Shown: positions 34,093 to 40,884 of the stretch, piece by piece | Layout of the letters: each line of letters begins with the position of its first letter | How positions within the stretch are numbered: position 1 is the first letter of the stretch | From: JBCBEX01 sp038528235 | GTDB taxonomy: Bacteria > Bacteroidota > Rhodothermia > Rhodothermales > Rubricoccaceae | Assembly (NCBI GenBank): GCA_038528235.1 | Contig: JBCBEX010000011.1 | Coordinates: forward strand, 1-64,000 | Length of the DNA: 64,000 bases | Direction of reading: 5' to 3' | Position numbers and translations under genes: made by a program | Notes under the pieces: generated by a model | What the model was told of the DNA's origin: nothing | Seen by the model: only the letters and a program-made list of their open reading frames with translations | Database searches by the model: none

Positions 34093-34176
34093 TCAGGCCT
34101 CAACGTTGGCAGTGGCTCGCTCAGCTACCACGCCTTGCCGCTCGAACGAACCATACGTGACGCGGCGCCAGGCCCA
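34093..34176 (-). pseudogene. 3' remnant of a DUF418 gene
   Basis: On the minus strand this fragment reads WAWRRVTYGSFERQ, then GVVAERATANVEA and a stop. It matches the last 28 codons of the DUF418 gene ending at 35827 (WAWRRLTYGSFERQ...). Similarity to the second locus stops abruptly at 34176. The rest of the gene is absent, so this is a relic of a second DUF418 copy. Confidence 0.85.
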
Positions 34177-34198
34177 CCGGGTCAATATCACCCCGACT

Positions 34199-34344
34199 TG
34201 TCACCCTCAGCGAGCAACGCGAGTCGAAGAGCTTGCCCTCGCGAAGGCGGGTGGTCTCCGTTCACCTCGAAGCCCACTCGGAGCTTGGAAGCTGACCCGC
34301 AGATCCCTCGACTCCGGTCCTGCGGACCTGCGCTCGGGATGACA
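34199..34344. repeat. GTCAT...ATGAC palindromic intergenic repeat (copy c)
   Basis: The element starts TGTCACCCTCAGCGAG and ends GCGCTCGGGATGACA, imperfect inverted arms. Internal hairpins include CCGGTCC/GGACC near 34315. It lies immediately beyond the broken end of the DUF418 remnant. It belongs to a widespread class of intergenic repeats ending in GGATGACA. Confidence 0.7.
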
Positions 34345-34393
34345 TAGGTGGAAGAAGCGAGTCACACCGGGGGCGTCGTCCTCTCCTGATCTC

Positions 34394-35593
34394 TCAGAAG
34401 TACCGAATCCACCACCGGTCGCTGGTGCGCTTGTATTCGCCGAACGCACGCGTCGGGAGGTAGAGCGCGGCGGCGAGGAGGACGGTGAGCGCCCAGATCT
34501 GCCACACGTGGTCGATGTGGTAGAGGTCGCCCGCGTTGGGGCCGACGGTCACGAGCACGAGCTTGTAGCACACCAGCAGCACGTAGAGGTGCAGCGCGTA
34601 GACGAACATCGGCGCTTGGCCGAACGTCTGCAGCACGCGCGTGGCGGCGGTGTCGCGCGTGTCGAACCACGCCAGCAGCAGGAACGCGACGCCGAGCGTG
34701 AGCAGCAGGAACGCCAGCGACGGCGGGTACTTCGTGTAGTTGAGCATCGACATCAGCGTGTCGAGGGGCGTCGCGCCGACCGTCCACGGGAGCGCTTCGC
34801 CGTAGAGGTTGAAGCCCCGCAGGACGACGAGGAGCGCTAGGCAGGCCCCGCCGAGGTGCACGAGCCGCCGCGTCCGGTGCTTCGCGTCGACCGCCGCCCC
34901 GTAGAGCGGACCGAGCGCGTAGCCGCAGAGGATCACCCCGATCCACGGCAGCGCAGGGTAGGACACCCACAGGGAGACCACCTCGCCCTCGACCAGCATC
35001 CCGCGATCGTGCAGGATCGTCCACAGCGCGTACCCGACCTCGCCCGGGGCGACCTCAATCGGGTCGAGCAGGTTGTGGCCGAATACGATCGCGAGGCCGA
35101 GCGCGGCGATGACCCGGTGCGGCAGGCGCACGGCCACCGACAGCGCGATCATGCTCAGCCCGATCACCCAGATGACCTGCAGGTAGATCGTGTCCGGCGG
35201 GAAGCCCCAGAACCACGCCTGGTTGATGAGGACGACCTCCAGCCCCACCAGGAACAGCCCGCGCGTGAACAGGAAGCGGCTCGGCGAGCGCGTCTCGCCC
35301 GACCGGGGGTGCGCGTACAGCCACGCGCCCAGCCCGGCGAGGAACACGAAGACCGGCGCGCAGAGGTGCGACGACAGGCGCGTGAAGAACAGCCCCGCGC
35401 TCGCAACCTCCAGGTCCACCGGGTCGCCGATGCGGATGTGGTAGAAGAACCGCTCCCGCACGTGGTCCACCATCATCAGGACGATGACGAGCCCGCGCAT
35501 GACATCGATCGAGGTGATGCGCAGGCGGCGCGTGACCGGCGCATTGCGCTGCGCCGAGGTACTCTCCGTGTGCTCGGTCGATTCGGTGGTCAT
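34394..35593 (-). CDS. DUF1624 / HGSNAT-like multi-pass membrane acyltransferase family protein
   Basis: A membrane protein of about 399 residues with roughly ten hydrophobic helices. The N-terminal RITSIDVMRGLVIVLMMVDH carries the family signature (D-x-x-R-G and M-x-x-D-H). The His in MVDHVRERF corresponds to the proposed catalytic region of heparan-alpha-glucosaminide N-acetyltransferase-like proteins. It could acylate a cell-surface sugar, but no substrate is evident. Alternative starts at 35605 and 35668 exist. The gene is flanked by direct repeat copies 2 and 3. Confidence 0.85.
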   Translation of the reverse strand: MTTESTEHTESTSAQRNAPVTRRLRITSIDVMRGLVIVLMMVDHVRERFFYHIRIGDPVDLEVASAGLFFTRLSSHLCAPVFVFLAGLGAWLYAHPRSGETRSPSRFLFTRGLFLVGLEVVLINQAWFWGFPPDTIYLQVIWVIGLSMIALSVAVRLPHRVIAALGLAIVFGHNLLDPIEVAPGEVGYALWTILHDRGMLVEGEVVSLWVSYPALPWIGVILCGYALGPLYGAAVDAKHRTRRLVHLGGACLALLVVLRGFNLYGEALPWTVGATPLDTLMSMLNYTKYPPSLAFLLLTLGVAFLLLAWFDTRDTAATRVLQTFGQAPMFVYALHLYVLLVCYKLVLVTVGPNAGDLYHIDHVWQIWALTVLLAAALYLPTRAFGEYKRTSDRWWIRYF

Positions 35594-35679
35594 GGCTGTT
35601 CGCATCAAGGCAGAGCGCACAGGATACGCTCGCGCTGGACGCGCGCTGCGACTACGCTGGTGACGCACCGCGCTCTGTC

Positions 35680-35806
35680 GGCTCCCCCCGTTTTTGGCGA
35701 CAGTCGCTGCGCTCCTGCGTCACCAAAAACTGTCCCCCTCACGGGTGAGGGGGACAGTTCGAGGAGCGGAGCGCATAGCGCGGAGGCGACGCAGAACGGG
35801 GGGAGC
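35680..35806 (+). repeat. ~130-bp nested palindromic repeat, copy 3
   Basis: Starts GGCTCCCCCCG and ends CGGGGGGAGC, with the central hairpin at 35728-35759 identical in arms to copy 2. It sits 20 bases past the DUF418 stop codon. The similarity with copy 2 runs on through the DUF418 3' coding end to 35910. Confidence 0.92.
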
Positions 35807-35826
35807 GGCCGTGCCGCCAGGCCCAC

Positions 35827-37103
35827 TCAGGCCTCAGTGTTGGCAGGCGCTGACTTCGCAGCCACACTCTGCCGCTCGAACGATCCATACGTGAGACGGC
35901 GCCAGGCCCACTCCAGCGGGCCGTAGCGGAAGCGGCGGCACCAGAGCCAACTGGCCGCGAGTTGCAGCGCCCAGATCGTCGCGACGACGTAGAGGAGTTC
36001 ATGCCGGGCGAACGTACCGTGCCAGCCCAGGCCGTAGCCATAGAACAGGAGTCCGCAGAGCACGCTCTGGCTGATGTAGTTCGTGAGCGCCAGCCGACCG
36101 GCGTCCGACACGGGGTTGAACCGGAGGCTGCGCAGGAATCGCTGGTAGAGCCCGTTGAGCAGGAGCACGTACGCTAACGCCAGCACCTCTCTGTTGAGCG
36201 CGATGAGCACCCCCATCCGCACGTCCCGCACGGGCTCGAAGTAGGCATACGTCCATTGGTAATACCGGAGGTAGCTGAGCGCTAGTCCGACGACGAGCAG
36301 GGCCAGGGTGATCGGCCAGTAGCCTCGGAGCACGCGAACGTCTTGAAAGACGCCGAGCCGGTAGAGCAGCATGCCCAGCAGCATCATGATGAGCGTCCGG
36401 AACAGCAGCCCGCGATGGAGCACCTGCCCCGTGTGGATGGCCAACGCGTTATAGCTTGTGACGATGCTCGCCCCGTAGGTCGGCCGCGGCACGTCGATGG
36501 GGCCCTCGTGCGCCTCGCCCCGCTCGGTCCGGCGCTCCCACCGAGCCACCGCCGCCGTCTGCTCCTCGCTGCGGTCCGCCTCCAGTACGGCCTGCGCCTC
36601 CACGTACGCATCGAATTGCGCGTCGACACGAGCCGTTCGCTCGTAGGCGTTCCACGACACGAGCGCCGCTAGGACGACCAGGGCGAATACCAGGCCACGC
36701 AGCCGGAACGACCGGAACGGAAACAGGAAGCACCCGCAGACGGCGTAGTGGAAGAGGATGTCGCCGTCCCAGATCAGGTACGCGTGCGCGACGCCGATGA
36801 GGAACAGCCACAGCAGCCGCCGGGCATACACGTCCAAGGCGCGCAGCCCCGTCTCCCGCCGCCCGATGCGGTCGAGGAAGAGGACGAACCCGACCCCGAA
36901 GAGCAGGGTGAACAGGCTGAAGAACTTGCCCTGCGCGAGGAAATAGACCCAGAACCGCGTCGTCCGGTCCACCTCCGTCGCGAAGCCGTACGCGTACGGC
37001 TCCACGAATCCGGGTACGCGAACGTCTCGATGTGGACGAGCAGGATGCCGAGGACCGCCACGCCCCGAAGGAAGTCCAGCGACGGGATGCGTATAGCCTG
37101 CAA
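35827..37103 (-). pseudogene. DUF418 membrane protein gene with a frameshift near 37010
   Basis: The main open part (35827-37005) encodes about 392 residues with eight or more hydrophobic helices and the C-terminal DUF418 region (LALTNYISQSVLCGLLFYGYG). The usual family N-terminus is present but in another frame: RIPSLDFLRGVAVLGILLVH, then ETFAYP, reading from a TTG at 37103. The two frames meet at about 37005-37015. A single missing G in a CCGG run (TAC CCG GGA TTC in the intact form) would join them. Either the gene is inactivated or the base is a sequencing error. DUF418 proteins are membrane proteins of unclear function, proposed to resemble acyltransferases. Confidence 0.8.
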
Positions 37104-37308
37104 CGAACGCGACGCTCTTCGTTGGTGTCTCGATCAGCTAGGCAACCGATGATCACTTCAACAGTGAGACCCAGCTTTGATGATGCTGCAACGTCTTGAC
37201 TACCTCAGCGGATGAGGCTGCCCATCCCGCAAGAGGAATTAGGTTTGTCGCTAGGCCCAACACTGCATTGGGAACATTCGGGGCGTATCGAGCCAGTTCG
37301 TCGACTAG
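37104..37308. other. Intergenic DNA between the DUF418 gene and the insertion sequence
   Basis: These 205 bases hold no supported gene. They end with the left CTAG target copy of the insertion sequence (37305-37308). No palindromic repeat was recognised. Confidence 0.5.
37305..37308. repeat. Left CTAG target-site duplication
   Basis: CTAG directly precedes the insertion sequence. It matches the YTAR target preference of IS5-type elements and is repeated at 38156-38159. Confidence 0.75.
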
Positions 37309-37372
37309 GTCGTAGTGACATTCAAGCTACTACTCCCCTCGGTCGATCTCATAGGCAACCAACCCAGCGCCT

Positions 37373-37759
37373 ATGAACCCCTATGCCATCTCCGACGAGC
37401 ACTTCGCCCGCATCGAACCCCTCCTCCCAGGCAAACCCTCCGACCCAGGACGCACGGCTCGCAACAACCGCCTCTTCATCGATGCCGTGCTCTGGATCGC
37501 TCGAACCGGGGCCCCCTGGCCCGCGCTCCCAGATCACTTCGGCAAGTACAACTCGGTCTTCCAGCGCTTCAACCGCTGGGCCAAGAAGGGCATCTGGACC
37601 CAGATCTTCGACCAGTTGCAGGACCCCGACCTCGAATGGCTCATGCTCGACTCCACGAGCGTCCGCGTCCATCAACACGCCGCCGGGGCGCGAAAAAGGG
37701 GGCCGCGCCGACGGAGGCGGCCTCCCGCGAGAGCCTCGGCCGCAGTCGGGGCGGATTAA
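37373..37759 (+). CDS. IS5-family transposase, first frame (orfA)
   Basis: A 128-residue frame with the IS5 N-terminal domain (MNPYAISDEHFARIEPLLPG, then RLFIDAVLWIARTGAPWPALP) and the first catalytic Asp in EWLMLDSTSVRVHQHAAGA. Its last 25 residues are basic and non-conserved because the family sequence continues in the -1 frame. The run CGAAAAAGGGGG at 37691-37702 is the likely site of programmed -1 slippage to produce the full transposase of about 256 residues. Confidence 0.88.
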   Translation: MNPYAISDEHFARIEPLLPGKPSDPGRTARNNRLFIDAVLWIARTGAPWPALPDHFGKYNSVFQRFNRWAKKGIWTQIFDQLQDPDLEWLMLDSTSVRVHQHAAGARKRGPRRRRRPPARASAAVGAD

Positions 37760-38142
37760 CAACGAAGCTGCATGCCGCCTGCGACGCACTCGGCAACCCG
37801 CTCCGGTTTGTGCTCACGCCGGGGCAGCGTCACGACGTGACGCAGGCCGAAGTCTTGCTTGAAGGCTACCGAGCGGACGCGGTCGTGGCCGACCGGGGCT
37901 ACGACGCGAATTGGCTCGTGGCGCAGATCGAGGCAAGTGGCGCGGAGGCGGTGATTCCGGCGAAGCGCAATCGGAGGGTGCTCCGCGAGTACGACGCGAA
38001 CCTGTACGCGGACCGTAACAAGATCGAGCGGTTGTTCGGTCGGCTGAAGCACTACCGCCGGGTGGCGACGCGCTACGAGAAGCTGGGACGCAACTACCTG
38101 GCGTTCGTGCACCTGGCCGCCACGATGACGCTCCTCCTCTGA
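37690..38142 (+). CDS. IS5-family transposase, second frame (orfB part)
   Basis: This frame supplies the rest of the catalytic domain: SLGRSRGGLTTKLHAACDAL, the second Asp in ADAVVADRGYDANWLVAQIE, and the Glu in YADRNKIERLFGRLKHYRRV with the following RYEKLGRNYLAFVHLAA. It is probably translated only as a fusion with the first frame through -1 frameshifting; no convincing start of its own is seen. Its stop codon TGA lies inside the right inverted repeat. Confidence 0.85.
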   Translation, partial: AKKGAAPTEAASRESLGRSRGGLTTKLHAACDALGNPLRFVLTPGQRHDVTQAEVLLEGYRADAVVADRGYDANWLVAQIEASGAEAVIPAKRNRRVLREYDANLYADRNKIERLFGRLKHYRRVATRYEKLGRNYLAFVHLAATMTLLL

Positions 38143-38155
38143 ATGTCACTACCCC

Positions 38156-38159
38156 CTAG
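38156..38159. repeat. Right CTAG target-site duplication
   Basis: CTAG directly follows the right inverted repeat and duplicates the left copy at 37305. Confidence 0.75.
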
Positions 38160-38214
38160 AACGGCGTCCAGCGCTCCGAATCGACGTCGTCAACGCTCAC
38201 CACCGCCCTCCAAA

Positions 38215-38240
38215 GTCATTCACGCCTTCGCGAGAATGAC
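38215..38240. repeat. Short GTCATTC...GAATGAC palindrome (copy e)
   Basis: A 26-bp element with perfect 7-bp arms. Its ends resemble those of the longer GTCAT...ATGAC repeats and it may be a shortened relative. Confidence 0.6.
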
Positions 38241-38292
38241 TGCTGAGTTGTGATACCATCCGGAAGAGATACGGGGGGAAACTCACATCGGA

Positions 38293-38359
38293 GCCATTCC
38301 CGCGAAAGCAGGAATCTATGCGAGGCCTCGCATGGATCCCCGATCAGGTCGGGGATGAC
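38293..38359. repeat. GTCAT...ATGAC palindromic intergenic repeat (copy d)
   Basis: Three hairpins in a row: ATTCC/GGAAT (38296-38315), the perfect 16-bp palindrome ATGCGAGGCCTCGCAT (38318-38333), and CCCCGA/TCGGGG (38338-38354), ending GATGAC. The same composite pattern is seen between genes in many unrelated bacteria. Confidence 0.75.
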
Positions 38360-38401
38360 CAAGGTGCAAGTCGGCGCAATGCATAACTATCTCAGATAAT
38401 T

Positions 38402-38458
38402 GTATGAGAGGTCGAGGCAGACAACGGAGCCTATCACAGGCTCTGGGCCTTCTCATAC
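38402..38458 (-). terminator. Nested hairpin at the 3' end of the GNAT gene
   Basis: Outer arms GTATGAGA/TCTCATAC (8 bp, perfect) enclose an inner hairpin GAGCCT/AGGCTC (38427-38443). The outer arm overlaps the stop codon of the GNAT gene. On the minus strand AATTAT follows. It is a plausible terminator. Confidence 0.4.
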
Positions 38459-38764
38459 GTTGAATCCGGGAGCGAGGAGGTCTTGGTACTCCTCGCGGTG
38501 CCGTCGAACGTAACTCGCGATGAACGGGCACAAGGGCATCACCTTCAGGTCGTGATCCCGTGCATAGGTCAGCCCCGTTTTCGCGAGGCGGCTCCCGACT
38601 CCTTTGCCTTCCCACTCAGCCGGAACCTCCGTGTGCGTGAAGACAATCCTCGCGTCTTTGGTCACCATGTATTCGGCCTTCGCCACTAGGCCGCGCTCGG
38701 TGACCTCGAAGCGGTTCTTCTCCGTGTTGTGGAAGACGGCAAGCGTGCTCGGATCCGTAGACAT
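38453..38764 (-). CDS. Small GNAT-type N-acetyltransferase domain protein (YjdJ-like)
   Basis: A 103-residue protein of the short GNAT group. The acetyl-CoA binding loop is visible as EWEGKGVGSRLAKTGLTYAR (about residues 50-69). LKVMPLCPFIASYVRRHREE near the C-terminus contains the Cys that members of this group share. The substrate is unknown. The start MSTDPSTLAV is the first Met. It follows the insertion sequence and palindromic repeats. Confidence 0.9.
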   Translation of the reverse strand: MSTDPSTLAVFHNTEKNRFEVTERGLVAKAEYMVTKDARIVFTHTEVPAEWEGKGVGSRLAKTGLTYARDHDLKVMPLCPFIASYVRRHREEYQDLLAPGFNV

Positions 38765-38882
38765 AGCTCAGGAGCGACGTGCGATAAAGGGTCGATGATG
38801 AGGTGGGGTGCCGTACCGCGACGAGATTGTCCTGTCACGTGGGCGCTTCCAGTTCGCTGGAGTCTTCTGACGCTCGATTCTC

Positions 38883-39074
38883 CTAGCGCTGATTCTCCAG
38901 GGCGTTCAGAAGCTCGAGGTAGTAGTCGTAGGAAATCAGGACAGCGTGCGGGTCGTTGTTCTTCTGCACGAGGATGGCGCTTTTGATCTTCTTGGCGCGG
39001 TCGAGCAACTCGGTGGTGTTCGAGCGCAGTTCGGTGATCGTGGCGACGGCTTCGATGCCGCGAGTGCTATACAT
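38883..39074 (-). CDS. Orphan Phd/YefM-family antitoxin-like protein
   Basis: A 63-residue protein with the Phd/YefM N-terminal DNA-binding pattern (VATITELRSNTTELLDRAKK) and the C-terminal DPHAVLISYDYYLELLNAL that normally contacts a toxin. No RelE/Doc-like toxin gene is found on either side: 38765-38882 downstream is too short, and upstream lies the lpd promoter region. It is either a solitary antitoxin or the remnant of a lost pair. Confidence 0.82.
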   Translation of the reverse strand: MYSTRGIEAVATITELRSNTTELLDRAKKIKSAILVQKNNDPHAVLISYDYYLELLNALENQR

Positions 39075-39300
39075 AAGAGCGAGGAGGTTGGACGCACGGA
39101 AGTACGTGGGAATCTAGGCATAAACATCGGGACGAATTGATCTAATGATTTCGGGTCTTCCAAACCCGCTCGCACTGATTCCTGCTCGACGTGGTGTCCC
39201 CGCCTTCCCGCATTTCTCACGCCCTCCGCGAAGCGAAACAGGGACGCCGTGGTATACTGACGCGACCAGTTTCACACGGACCCAACCCCGCACCCCCATC

Positions 39301-40755
39301 ATGGCATCCGGCACCTACGACGTCCTCGTCATCGGCTCGGGCCCGGGCGGCTACGAGACCGCCATCCGCGCCTCGCAACTCGGCTTCAAAACCGCCATCG
39401 TCGAGAAAAACAAGCTGGGCGGCGTCTGCCTCAACATCGGCTGTATCCCCACGAAGGCCCTGCTCAAGAGCGCGGAGGTGATGAAGCAGATGACCCACCT
39501 CGCCGACTATGGCCTTACGTTCGGCGGCGACGGCGCCAGCCCAGCCATCGAGCCCGATTGGGCGGCGGTCGTGAAGCGCTCGCGCGGCGTGGCCGACAAG
39601 ATGAACAAGGGCGTCCAGTTCCTCATGAAGAAGAACAAGATCGACGTCGTGTTCGGCAAGGCCACGCTGGTGGGCGGCGGCAAAGTGACCATCCAGCCGA
39701 GCGAGACAATGGACGGCGACACCATCGGCGAAGCAGGTGAGATCACGGCCAAGCACATCATCATCGCCACGGGCGCGCGGGCACGGGAGCTGCCCTCCCT
39801 CCCCATCGACGGGAAGAAGATCCTCTCCTACAAAGAGGCGATGCTCCAGACCGAGCGCCCCGACTCGATGGTGATTGTCGGCGCAGGCGCCATCGGCGTC
39901 GAGTTTGCCTACGTCTACCACAACATGGGCACCGACGTAACCGTCGTCGAGTTGCAGGACCGCCTCGTCCCCATCGAGGATGTAGACGTGTCGAAGGAGC
40001 TTGCGCGGGCCTACAAGAAGATGGGCGTCAAAATCATGACCGGCGCATCGGTCGACCACGTGGACACGTCGGGCGACCAGTGCCTGGTGACGATCAAGAC
40101 CAAGAAAGGCGAGGAGACGATGGTCGTGGACCAGGTGCTCTCTGCTGTCGGCGTCGTCGGCAACGTGGAGGGCTTTGGCCTCGACGAGGTGGGCGTCAAG
40201 GTCGAGCGTGGCGCGATCCAAGTCGACGAGTTCTACCGCACCGGCGTGGACGGCCTCTACGCCATCGGCGACGTCGTCGGCGCGCCGTGGCTCGCGCACG
40301 TGGCTAGCCACGAGGGAATCGTCTGCATCGAGCGCATCGCCTTCGAAGAGGGCAAGCTCGACCACAGCCCGCACGCTGTCGACTACAACAACGTGCCTGG
40401 TTGCACCTACTGCCTCCCGCAGATCGGCTCCGTCGGCTACACCGAGGCTGCTGCGAAAGACGCAGGCTACGAAATCAAGGTCGGCAAATTCCCGTTCGCG
40501 GCCTCCGGTAAGGCCGCGGCCGTCGGCGACCAGACCGGCTTCGTGAAGGTCGTCTACGACGCGAAGTATGGCGAACTCCTCGGCTGCCACATCATCGGCT
40601 ACAGCGCCACGGAGATGATCGCGGAAGCCGTCACCGCTCGCACGCTGGAGACGACAGCGCAGGAGATCATGGACACCATGCACCCGCACCCGACGCTCTC
40701 GGAGGCGGTCATGGAGGCCACCCGCGACGCTTACGGCATGGCGATCAACGCCTAG
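39301..40755 (+). CDS. lpdA: Dihydrolipoyl dehydrogenase
   Basis: A 484-residue FAD-dependent disulfide oxidoreductase (E3) that reoxidises lipoamide of 2-oxo acid dehydrogenase or glycine cleavage complexes. The FAD site is YDVLVIGSGPGGYETAIRAS and the redox pair is Cys43/Cys48 in GGVCLNIGCIPTKALL. The NAD site is MVIVGAGAIGVEFAYVY. The C-terminal HPHPTLSEAVMEA holds the catalytic His-Glu. The start MASGTYDVLV is chosen over an upstream start at 39145. No E1 or E2 gene is adjacent. A strong terminator follows. Confidence 0.96.
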   Translation: MASGTYDVLVIGSGPGGYETAIRASQLGFKTAIVEKNKLGGVCLNIGCIPTKALLKSAEVMKQMTHLADYGLTFGGDGASPAIEPDWAAVVKRSRGVADKMNKGVQFLMKKNKIDVVFGKATLVGGGKVTIQPSETMDGDTIGEAGEITAKHIIIATGARARELPSLPIDGKKILSYKEAMLQTERPDSMVIVGAGAIGVEFAYVYHNMGTDVTVVELQDRLVPIEDVDVSKELARAYKKMGVKIMTGASVDHVDTSGDQCLVTIKTKKGEETMVVDQVLSAVGVVGNVEGFGLDEVGVKVERGAIQVDEFYRTGVDGLYAIGDVVGAPWLAHVASHEGIVCIERIAFEEGKLDHSPHAVDYNNVPGCTYCLPQIGSVGYTEAAAKDAGYEIKVGKFPFAASGKAAAVGDQTGFVKVVYDAKYGELLGCHIIGYSATEMIAEAVTARTLETTAQEIMDTMHPHPTLSEAVMEATRDAYGMAINA

Positions 40756-40790
40756 CCTGCTCGCGAGCACGCACAGCACGCGCAGACACA

Positions 40791-40832
40791 GAAGCGCCCC
40801 CGGTCCCCGTCGGTACCGAGGGCGCTTCTTTT
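40791..40832 (+). terminator. Rho-independent terminator of lpdA
   Basis: A 9-bp perfect stem GAAGCGCCC/GGGCGCTTC, extended by a CCGGT/ACCG pairing inside, is followed by TTTT. It lies 35 bases after the lpdA stop. Confidence 0.85.
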
Positions 40833-40884
40833 GGGCGCTGCCGTGGTCTGTCGCGAGCCGTGAGACGCGACCACGGCCGTCGCC

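Larger units (their letters stand above)
33865..34393. other. Repeat-filled intergenic region without an intact gene
   Basis: These 529 bases hold repeat copy 2 (33944-34073), a DUF418 3' remnant (34093-34176) and a GTCAT...ATGAC palindromic repeat (34199-34344). The remaining DNA shows no supported gene. The promoter of the S9 peptidase gene should lie near 33870-33940. Confidence 0.7.
37309..38155 (+). mobile_element. IS5-family (IS427-like) insertion sequence, 847 bp
   Basis: The element is bounded by inverted repeats. The left end GTCGTAGTGACATTCA (37309-37324) and the complement of the right end GGGGTAGTGACATTCA (38140-38155) match at 14 of 16 positions. CTAG flanks both sides as a target duplication. 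It carries two overlapping frames that together encode a DDE transposase. Length and layout agree with the IS427 subgroup. It appears intact and inserted between the DUF418 and GNAT genes. Confidence 0.9.

Noticed and set aside
37349..37789. Antisense frame within the insertion sequence as a passenger gene
   Set aside because: It overlaps the transposase frames completely and has no recognisable motif.
39251..39260. TATACT as a -10 box for lpdA
   Set aside because: No -35 match or Bacteroidota-type partner at suitable spacing was found, so it is too weak to annotate.
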